Assembly (NCBI GenBank): GCA_900771955.1
Contig: CAAGPW010000136.1
Span: forward strand, 1-56,661
DNA from: Lachnospiraceae bacterium
Lineage (GTDB): Bacteria > Bacillota > Clostridia > Lachnospirales > Lachnospiraceae
Reading direction: 5' to 3'
Length of the DNA: 56,661 bases
The notes beneath the pieces are model-generated. The model was not told the origin of the DNA. It did not search any database and saw only the letters and a program-made list of their open reading frames with translations. Of this stretch, positions 50,079-56,661 are shown piece by piece (positions within the stretch are counted from its first letter, which is position 1; each line of letters opens with the position of its first letter). Made by a program: the position numbers and the translations under genes.

Positions 50079-51614
50079 TTACAGATAATCAAGGAGTGTC
50101 TGCTCCTGCACTTTGCTCGCAGCCTGCAGTGCAGCCTGATAAGCGGTATAAGATGCCGTGTAATCAATTACAACATCCGACAGTTCTCTGTCCTCATTAT
50201 CTGATTTTAGTTTTTCAATCGTTGTCTTGTTGCTCTCAAGTCGGCTCTTTACCATATCAACTCTCTGGCCCTTGGCACCCACCGTCGTATACGCAAGGTT
50301 CACGTTTGTTTCGTAATTATCGAACGTAGTGAGTTTTGCATTGTAAAGATCCTGCATATTCTGATTTGCATAGTCAGCCTGCCGCTGTGCTGCCTCATAC
50401 CATTTCTGCAGCATTTCCTGATCTGCATCGGAAGAATAACGTTCGGACGTTTTCATTGCCTCGATCTTTTTCACGGTATCATTGGCATCTATCGCAAACT
50501 GAACCGCATCAGACAGTTCATCCACATCACGTCCGATTGCAGCATTAAAGGTATCTGCCGCCAGTGTATTAACAGTTATCGACTGGTTATTTCCAATGTA
50601 ATAATTGATATCCTCGTACATGCGCTCACCATCAGCATTGTAATTGATAAACTTCACCGGATTGGTCGTATCTGTCTTATCTGTGCAGTTGAAATAATGT
50701 TCCGGGCGGAGTTCCCCTTTGTTAAATCCCGTTTTATCATAAGTAACAGAAACGCTCGCCTTATTGGATCGGATAAAGTCTGCTGCGTTCTTTCCCAGAA
50801 GCAGCTCGCCGGTATCGGTATTTAAGATAACCTGATCCTCACCAACTGCATAGTCTGCTGCATTCAGTTCTTTTGTCGTCGTTTTTTTGAATGTCAGGCC
50901 GCTTGCAGATGCTGTGCCGCCTGCAACATCCAAGCTTTCTGTCACTTTTGTTCCATCCTGCTTTGTATAAGAAAATGTAACATCAGACGGGTTCTCAATT
51001 GCATTGTAGGACAGACGGATTCTCTGAATCGTCACCTTATCCACATCCGCTGTCGGTTCATTTGCCGGTACATCTGCAAAGGACTCAAAAGTATGTGTAT
51101 AATAATTCTTTTCTTCTATGTTTTCATAGGAGAACGGTTCTGTAATCGTGTAGCTCGCCTTGGAATCCGACTGGAATGTCAGTGTTGTGTTGGTCTTATA
51201 ACCGGTAAAGATCGTTCTGCCGGCATAATCATTGTTTCCCTCCGCATAAATCTGATCTCGCAGCTGTTTTAACTGGGTAAGGATCGTATTGCGATCATCC
51301 TGCGTCAGATAGGTATTGGAACCGGCATTACACTGTGTATGGATTTCCTTGATTGTCGATTCCAGCGATTTCAGGGAAGACTGTGTGATATCAAGCCACG
51401 ACTCTGCATCTTTTACATTGGTGTCGAGATACTGTTCTATCTCGTTCATCGTGCTTCTGAGACGCAGGGAGCGAACCGCAATAACCGGATCGTCGGACGG
51501 AACATCAATTTTCTTCTGGGTGGACATCTGAGTGTTCATCTTGTCCACCTGAACCTTATTGCGGTTAATATTCGACTTTGTCGTATTCATGATCATATTA
51601 TTTGTAACTCGCAT
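50079..51614 (-). CDS. flgL: Flagellar hook-filament junction protein FlgL
   Basis: 511 residues starting MRVTNNMIMNTTKSNINRNKV, with the junction-protein signature DVPSDDPVIAVRSLRLRS and a C-terminal flagellin-like helix ending AYQAALQAASKVQEQTLLDYL. It is longer than Salmonella FlgL (317 aa) because of a large middle insertion, usual in Clostridia. Joins hook to filament. 13 nt after flgK. Confidence 0.95.
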   Translation of the reverse strand: MRVTNNMIMNTTKSNINRNKVQVDKMNTQMSTQKKIDVPSDDPVIAVRSLRLRSTMNEIEQYLDTNVKDAESWLDITQSSLKSLESTIKEIHTQCNAGSNTYLTQDDRNTILTQLKQLRDQIYAEGNNDYAGRTIFTGYKTNTTLTFQSDSKASYTITEPFSYENIEEKNYYTHTFESFADVPANEPTADVDKVTIQRIRLSYNAIENPSDVTFSYTKQDGTKVTESLDVAGGTASASGLTFKKTTTKELNAADYAVGEDQVILNTDTGELLLGKNAADFIRSNKASVSVTYDKTGFNKGELRPEHYFNCTDKTDTTNPVKFINYNADGERMYEDINYYIGNNQSITVNTLAADTFNAAIGRDVDELSDAVQFAIDANDTVKKIEAMKTSERYSSDADQEMLQKWYEAAQRQADYANQNMQDLYNAKLTTFDNYETNVNLAYTTVGAKGQRVDMVKSRLESNKTTIEKLKSDNEDRELSDVVIDYTASYTAYQAALQAASKVQEQTLLDYL

Positions 51615-51627
51615 TTATTTATCCTCC

Positions 51628-53523
51628 TTATACACCGGTCTGCAAGATCAGCTGGTCATACATTTCCGTCATAACCTGAACCATCTGTGATGAAAGGTTG
51701 TATGCATTCTGGAATTTCACCAGGTCAAGCGCTTCCTCATCTTCATCAACACCGGAAATGGACAGCCGCTGTGAAGTGATCGTTTCCGAAATATTCGCAT
51801 AATTGTCATTAAAGGTACTTGCTTCCTGCTTGTCAACAGATACATCGTTATACATGCATTTTAAGAAATCAGACGCATAGGAGTTACGGTATATCTTCAC
51901 GCCGGATTTCAGTTTCAGAAGTTCTTCCGCAAGATCATAAGCATCTTCACCCTGTGTAATGTCTCCGGTCGGGTCTTTTCCCTTTAACTCATTATATTTG
52001 TCTTTGGTAATGGTAGAAAAACGGGTTGGATCTTTGGCGCATTCCTTTGCCACATCGAAGTTCGACACCGTCAGCCAGTAATAGGTGTCACTGTCACTCG
52101 TATAAGTATAATTACCCGCTTTCATCTCAAAGTTATCATCCGCAAACGCTTTTTCTTCCTTCGTGGTATTCGCGACAAAGAATGTACGCATATCTTTTCC
52201 ATTCAAATCCACACCAGTCTGCTCTAACCGGTTGAATTTAGACGCAAAAACACGTACAAACGCTGTCATCTGATTCATGTAATACGGAATGCCAAGCGAA
52301 TCTATACTGGTTCCGATCTCCGCTTTTTTCCCAATAAAATCATTCAGATTCGTAGCCGCATCTACGTCTTCCAGATTGAACGTAAAGGAGGTAATCGTCT
52401 CATTTCCTTCCGCATCCACAGATGTATTATAGGAAAATCCGTTGTAGTGGAAGTTCTTATTGCCGATCGTGATAATGCCCTCCGTATCCATATTCATGTC
52501 AGCCATATCGGTAATGGAAAGTTTCTGTTCAAATGTAACCTTGTTTCCATTTACTCCTTTCATAATACCGGAAAAATTCTCTTCATTGTTGCCGTCACGC
52601 ATCTCAAACAGCGCACGCAGCTGACCGGTCATGCTGGCATTCGTTGTATTAAAGGAATTTCCGGTATCTGTCCAATACAGATCGTAAAGTCCCTCAATAT
52701 CTGTCTGATTTACTTTGTAATCTCTCGCACGGCATTCAATCGTACGGTAATCATAGCCATCCACAATATCCTGCCCATTGATGGATACAGTATACCAGTT
52801 TGCTCCTGTAACGCGATCCGGATAATGAGAGTCCTTGATCGGAACTTCATTTACCGTCACCGGAACGATCTGGGAAAGTTCATCCACCAGAAGTGCACGC
52901 TGGTCACGCAGTTCATTTGCATAACCGCCATTTAATTCCAGCTGATTGATCTGTTTATTTAATGTGGCAATCTTGGAAGCCGTCGCATTTACCTTTCCCA
53001 CGATGGTTTTGATCTCATCGTTGCAGCTTGACTGCAGGCTCTGGAGTTCACTCGAAATTCCGGTAAAATAACTGGTCAGATTCTGTGCAGATCCAATAAA
53101 TGCATCACGCTTATTGATGTCACCCGCATTGCCCTTTAAGCTGTCGAGATCGCTGAACATCTTATCCAGGATCGTGGAGAATCCCTTCTGATACGTCTTT
53201 TCATCATCGATATAATAGGTCTCGATCTGTTTCATATAGTAGAGCCGCTTGTCATAATATCCGACGTTTGAACTGTTTTCCCAGTACTTTACATCATAAT
53301 AAAAATCCCGCACCTGTGTGATGGATGTCGTCGTAACACCGGAACCGGTTGTTCCGTATTTCTGATGTACGCGCAATGCCTCAGACGCCACACGGTTCGC
53401 AACCTGTTTTGTATATCCGTTTGTCTGGACGTTCGAAATATTATTTGCCGTAGTATTGATTGCAGCCTGGAAAGAGCTCAGGCCCGATCCCGCAATTGTC
53501 AGTCCAAAAAATGTTGATGGCAT
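51628..53523 (-). CDS. flgK: Flagellar hook-associated protein FlgK
   Basis: 631 residues starting MPSTFFGLTIAGSGLSSFQAAINTTANNISN, the rod/hook-family N-terminus, with a C-terminal FlgK helix (EEALDLVKFQNAYNLSSQMVQVMTEMYDQLI). It forms the first junction ring between hook and filament. It lies 15 nt after a second FlgK-type gene; this copy is next to flgL and is the more canonical of the two. Confidence 0.93.
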   Translation of the reverse strand: MPSTFFGLTIAGSGLSSFQAAINTTANNISNVQTNGYTKQVANRVASEALRVHQKYGTTGSGVTTTSITQVRDFYYDVKYWENSSNVGYYDKRLYYMKQIETYYIDDEKTYQKGFSTILDKMFSDLDSLKGNAGDINKRDAFIGSAQNLTSYFTGISSELQSLQSSCNDEIKTIVGKVNATASKIATLNKQINQLELNGGYANELRDQRALLVDELSQIVPVTVNEVPIKDSHYPDRVTGANWYTVSINGQDIVDGYDYRTIECRARDYKVNQTDIEGLYDLYWTDTGNSFNTTNASMTGQLRALFEMRDGNNEENFSGIMKGVNGNKVTFEQKLSITDMADMNMDTEGIITIGNKNFHYNGFSYNTSVDAEGNETITSFTFNLEDVDAATNLNDFIGKKAEIGTSIDSLGIPYYMNQMTAFVRVFASKFNRLEQTGVDLNGKDMRTFFVANTTKEEKAFADDNFEMKAGNYTYTSDSDTYYWLTVSNFDVAKECAKDPTRFSTITKDKYNELKGKDPTGDITQGEDAYDLAEELLKLKSGVKIYRNSYASDFLKCMYNDVSVDKQEASTFNDNYANISETITSQRLSISGVDEDEEALDLVKFQNAYNLSSQMVQVMTEMYDQLILQTGV

Positions 53524-53538
53524 ACTTTATTCTCCTTC

Positions 53539-55407
53539 CTACCGCATGCTGTTGAGCAGTGTATCGATCATTGCAGCGATCACGTTAATGTAACGGCTCG
53601 CCGCATTATATCCGTTCTGATATTTGATCATATTTGTAAGTTCCTCATCTGTAGAAACACCGATGACTTCCTGCCGTTTGTTGTCTGTAGACAAAAGAGA
53701 ACCGGAAAGCGTATCCGTTGTTGTAGCATAAATGTTTCCGTTCAGTGCCAGTTCATCGATCATTTTTGTATAAAATTTACTATATGTACAGTTTTCTGTA
53801 TCATAAGGGCTGAGCGTCAGTGACTCTGTCGTCCATGCTTCAAGAAGTTTCTGTCCCAGCGCATAATCCACATCTTTCATATTTTGCATCATATGCGGAA
53901 GATTTGTTCCGATCTTCAAAAGATCCTGATTGATTGAAACGCCTTCTGTCGTATACATCTTAGAATGATCTTTCAGATCTTCTTCATTGTATTTCCAGAC
54001 CTTCACTTCTTTTCCGTTCGCGTCTGTAACTGCATTGCCGTTTGCATCATGCAGCGTGATCTCCGTGTAGCGGTCACATCCATTGCGTTTAAAAAGTTCC
54101 TGTGGCGGAAGCTGTCCGTCCGCTCCGAGTGGTGCTGTATTTGCATCCAGAAATTTTGCATCCGTGGCAACGATCATATTGCCATCCGCATCCTGATACG
54201 CATTGCCATTTTCATCCGCAAGCACACGAACCGTCTTCCCGTCAACAGTTGCCTCAATCGTATTGTAAAGGACATCACCGTTCGCATCTCTGCAGGCGCC
54301 GTCCGTACCAACCGCTACATTCGGGCAGAACAGATCATTGATCTGGGTGATCATGCTGTGAATAAGCTGGTCAAACTCCGCCATGGAATTCATCATTGTG
54401 GATTTTCCAATGCCGTCCTGATACTGCTCGCTGGTCATCACATTTCCATTCTCATCATGAAACAGATTGTAGTAGGTAGGAGACATATCGCCACGTGCAA
54501 GGAGCTGTGCCTTGATCGAACCCATATCCGTATTCATATCCGTCGAGATCTGTTCCGTCAGGTCATATACATAATCCAGCTTTCCGGATGTCATATCTGA
54601 TGTATTCGGCCAGTACGGTGTAATGAAATCCGTCACTTTGTCCGTCTGTTTTGCCATCGTGTACACACGTATCTCATCCAGAAGATCATGGTTCTCAAAG
54701 CGCACACTGACGATCCCGTCCGGGCTCTCCTCGTATTCAATCTTTCCAAGTGCAGAAAGATCGTCAAGTGCTTTGTCTCTGGCATCTCTCAAATCCATCG
54801 CAGTCTCAATGCCGCCCGCCTCGATCTTCTGGATCTCATAGTTTAAGTCAAAAATATTCTGCGCAAGATCATTTACTTTATCTATTTTTTCTGAAATCTG
54901 TGTATTGATGTTTTTCTGATAAGCTTTAAGCCCTGAGTAAACCGCCTTGGCACGGCTGATAAACAGGCTGGCTTTCTGAATCACCATATTCTGTGATGTA
55001 GATTCGCCCGGATTGGTTCCAAAGCTGTTGAACGCATTCCAGAAATCGTTCATGGCATTCTGGAACTGTCTTCCTTCCATTTCCTGAAAATAAGTCTGTA
55101 CTTCATAGTTCGCTTCGTAAGAAGTTTCATAAAACGCTGATCTTGCAGATGTCGCGCGGTATAATTTGTCCAGGAACATGTCTCTGGTATGCACAACATC
55201 CCCGATAGATACTCCCAGTCCATATTGCTGCGGACTGATCGCCGCACTTGCGAACTTAATATATGTTTCATCTGTAAACAGAACCTGCTGGCGCACATGG
55301 CCAGTCGTGTTCACGTTTGCCAGGTTATTTGCTGTTGTATTGATCGCATTCTGGTGATTCTTCAATGAAGAACTGCCGATATATAAACTTCCGAATGAAT
55401 TTGCCAC
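53539..55407 (-). CDS. Second FlgK-type hook-associated protein
   Basis: 622 residues starting MANSFGSLYIGSSSLKNHQN, then AINTTANNLANVNTTGHVRQ, and ending with a typical FlgK C-terminus (DEELTNMIKYQNGYNAASRYINVIAAMIDTLL). The middle has repeated calcium-loop-like segments rich in D, G and N (DENGNAYQDADGNMIV; HDANGNAVTDANGKEV). It is as long as flgK but only modestly similar to it outside the termini. A tandem pair suggests either two junction rings or a specialised variant; I keep the symbol open. Second gene after flgN. Confidence 0.88.
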   Translation of the reverse strand: MANSFGSLYIGSSSLKNHQNAINTTANNLANVNTTGHVRQQVLFTDETYIKFASAAISPQQYGLGVSIGDVVHTRDMFLDKLYRATSARSAFYETSYEANYEVQTYFQEMEGRQFQNAMNDFWNAFNSFGTNPGESTSQNMVIQKASLFISRAKAVYSGLKAYQKNINTQISEKIDKVNDLAQNIFDLNYEIQKIEAGGIETAMDLRDARDKALDDLSALGKIEYEESPDGIVSVRFENHDLLDEIRVYTMAKQTDKVTDFITPYWPNTSDMTSGKLDYVYDLTEQISTDMNTDMGSIKAQLLARGDMSPTYYNLFHDENGNVMTSEQYQDGIGKSTMMNSMAEFDQLIHSMITQINDLFCPNVAVGTDGACRDANGDVLYNTIEATVDGKTVRVLADENGNAYQDADGNMIVATDAKFLDANTAPLGADGQLPPQELFKRNGCDRYTEITLHDANGNAVTDANGKEVKVWKYNEEDLKDHSKMYTTEGVSINQDLLKIGTNLPHMMQNMKDVDYALGQKLLEAWTTESLTLSPYDTENCTYSKFYTKMIDELALNGNIYATTTDTLSGSLLSTDNKRQEVIGVSTDEELTNMIKYQNGYNAASRYINVIAAMIDTLLNSMR

Positions 55408-55433
55408 GGTTTCTTCTCCCTTCTTCCCTCTTC

Positions 55434-55946
55434 TTACTGTTTTGCATCAAACCCGCTGCTTCCGAGCAGTTCTCCTGTGTTATAGGCATTTTTGTCATAA
55501 TTTGCCGTCTCAGGAGCCTGACGCAGGCTCTTAAACAGGGTCAGGTCGAAGTTTACCATTTCGAGTGCCTGCTCCAACAGAACACGGTTCTGTTCATTCA
55601 CCACAGACATTTCATCCAATGTATGGCGAAGCCGGTCGCGCAGTTCAGACAACGCTTTCTGTTCTTTGGGCTGTTTTTCCAGAAGTCCGATCATTTTCCG
55701 AACCGTAAGTGTCTCCGGATCCTGTCCGAGCACATCCGCCATATCCGAAAGAACTCCGGCCCGTCTGGTCTCAAGATTTTTTAAAATGCTGGTGACATCC
55801 TGTTCCTCATTTGTAATATCTTCCAATCTGCGGATGTCCGCCTTAATGATCGCATCCTTTTTCTCTGTGGATAGCTCGATCAACTTGCGGTAATGATTGT
55901 CTTCCTGTTCGATTACGTCCAAAAGGTCGTCCATTAAACTGGCCAC
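55434..55946 (-). CDS. flgN: FlgN-family chaperone for hook-associated proteins
   Basis: 170 residues from GTG 55946 (AGGA 7 nt upstream). Helical throughout (DVIEQEDNHYRKLIELSTEKKDAI, LRDRLRHTLDEMSVVNEQNRVLLEQ). FlgN binds the C-termini of FlgK and FlgL before export; the gene order flgM-flgN-flgK is the standard one. ATG at 55934 is a possible alternative start. Confidence 0.88.
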   Translation of the reverse strand: MASLMDDLLDVIEQEDNHYRKLIELSTEKKDAIIKADIRRLEDITNEEQDVTSILKNLETRRAGVLSDMADVLGQDPETLTVRKMIGLLEKQPKEQKALSELRDRLRHTLDEMSVVNEQNRVLLEQALEMVNFDLTLFKSLRQAPETANYDKNAYNTGELLGSSGFDAKQ

Positions 55947-55967
55947 TGTCTTATCCTCGTTTCCTGC

Positions 55968-56249
55968 TTAATTGTTCATTGCATTATACTGCGCCAAAAG
56001 TTTTTCTGCAAAATCTCCTGTGTCAACTGCGTAACGGTTTGATGAAATTTTACTTTTCAACTGAGAAACCTTATCTTCCCTGATATCTGAAGCTTCTGCA
56101 ACTGCCTGTTTTGCGATCTGGTAGTCCTGTCCGGTCTGGGAAATGCTAAGATAATCCCGACCATACGCTGCAGCATTTACATTGTATTTTGCTGATGTTT
56201 TTGCTGTTTTATATAAAGATGCTACCTGACTGATGGATTCTATACGCAT
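55968..56249 (-). CDS. flgM: Anti-sigma-28 factor FlgM
   Basis: 93 residues with the FlgM pattern: disordered N-terminus, then DYLSISQTGQDYQIAKQAV (about 31-49) and the sigma-binding ISSNRYAVDTGDFAEKLLAQY at the C-terminus. FlgM holds the flagellar sigma factor inactive until the hook is built. First gene of the operon and preceded by a sigma-28-type promoter, so it is probably autoregulated. Confidence 0.93.
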   Translation of the reverse strand: MRIESISQVASLYKTAKTSAKYNVNAAAYGRDYLSISQTGQDYQIAKQAVAEASDIREDKVSQLKSKISSNRYAVDTGDFAEKLLAQYNAMNN

Positions 56250-56306
56250 AACGGCATCTCCTTTCTTCCATGAATTACTAAGTTCCCAACGAACTTTCTA
56301 AAGTAT

Positions 56307-56333
56307 TTATCGGATGAAATTGCAATTACATTA
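56307..56333 (-). promoter_or_regulatory. Sigma-28-type promoter of flgM, overlapping the murE stop codon
   Basis: TAAT (56333-56330), 15 bp, TCCGATAA (56314-56307). The first three bases of the -35 are the TAA stop codon of murE. About 55 nt to the flgM start. Confidence 0.8.
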
Positions 56334-56661
56334 GACTTTTTTCATTTCTTCCATGATTTCCGCAACTGCCTCACGCTCATCAAAGTGATATTTCACACCT
56401 TTGATCTCCTGATAATTCTCATGTCCCTTACCAAGCAGTACGATCATATCCCCCTCTTTTGCATGTTCAATGCAATAGCGGATCGCTTCTTTCCGGTCAT
56501 CGATCTCAATGTATTTTCCATTGCTTTTTGCAAGGCCAACCTTGATGTCGTTGTTGATGTCGGAAATTTCCTCATCTCTCGGATTGTCGCAGGTGAGCAC
56601 ACACAGATCAGCCATCTCGCCTGTGACCTCGCCCATATCATAGCGGCGGAGCTTTGAGCGG
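56331..56661 (-). CDS. murE: UDP-MurNAc-tripeptide synthetase MurE (C-terminal part; cut by window edge)
   Basis: Only the last roughly 109 residues are inside the window. They read RSKLRRYDMGEVTGEMADLC, then LTCDNPRDEEISDI, then VLLGKGHENYQEIKG and HFDEREAVAEIMEEM. This is the Mur-ligase C-terminal domain. The DNPRDE motif, with Arg, is the one associated with meso-diaminopimelate as the amino acid added to UDP-MurNAc-L-Ala-D-Glu. Its start lies beyond 56661. Its stop codon overlaps the flgM promoter. Confidence 0.9.
   Translation of the reverse strand, partial: RSKLRRYDMGEVTGEMADLCVLTCDNPRDEEISDINNDIKVGLAKSNGKYIEIDDRKEAIRYCIEHAKEGDMIVLLGKGHENYQEIKGVKYHFDEREAVAEIMEEMKKV

Overview
The window looks like a chromosomal segment from a motile Gram-positive anaerobe of the Lachnospiraceae (Roseburia/Agathobacter-like). 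That placement is an inference from gene families and gene order: Firmicutes-type ribosomal and RNA polymerase genes, a single-flagellin system with FliW-CsrA, and a flagellar glycosylation island next to the flagellin gene. Genus cannot be fixed from sequence alone. Almost every gene is on the minus strand, so transcription runs from high to low coordinates. No rRNA, tRNA, CRISPR array, insertion sequence or prophage was recognised.

Region 1 (1-17.6 kb) is the translation/transcription core, read right to left: rpmG, secE, nusG, rplK, rplA, [L10 leader] rplJ, rplL, two small membrane-protein loci (one broken), rpoB, rpoC, an HD-GYP response regulator, rpsL, rpsG, fusA, tuf (cut by the window edge). 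Good vegetative promoters precede rpmG, rplJ, rpoB, rpsL and tuf. Terminators follow rplL and rpoC, and an attenuator sits in the L10 leader. Two 71-bp direct repeats and the small genes interrupt the usual rplL-rpoB junction.

Region 2 (17.6-44.9 kb) is a flagellar glycosylation island. It opens with a plus-strand orphan FliD-like gene that has its own SigD/sigma-28-type promoter. The rest is minus strand: four cytoplasmic glycosyltransferases, a repeat-built coiled-coil protein, and genes for two activated sugars. The first set (ptmE, a NeuD/LegH acetyltransferase, legI, legG, legF, legB, legC) fits the GDP-route to CMP-legionaminic acid. The second set, nested inside the first, is rfbF, rfbH, a DmpF-like acylating aldehyde dehydrogenase, a DmpG-like hydroxy-oxovalerate aldolase, an HpaI-type aldolase, a ThDP carboligase, an SDR reductase and rfbG. 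The chemistry of these families together predicts a CDP-linked, C4-branched 3,6-dideoxy sugar of the yersiniose/erwiniose kind. This is the most unusual content of the window. A Maf (DUF115) transferase and another glycosyltransferase sit at the flagellin end. No flippase, polymerase or other membrane protein was found in the island, which favours glycosylation of flagellin in the cytoplasm over surface polysaccharide.

Region 3 (44.5-56.3 kb) is the late flagellar block, read right to left: flgM, flgN, two tandem flgK-type genes, flgL, fliW, csrA, flaG, fliD, fliS, a chaperone-like gene, and flagellin. Three sigma-28-type promoters with identical 15-bp spacers precede flgM, flaG and flagellin. 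The flagellin leader carries a hairpin presenting GGA in its loop close to the Shine-Dalgarno, a good CsrA site, so the FliW-CsrA-flagellin feedback circuit is visible in one stretch. The window ends inside murE.
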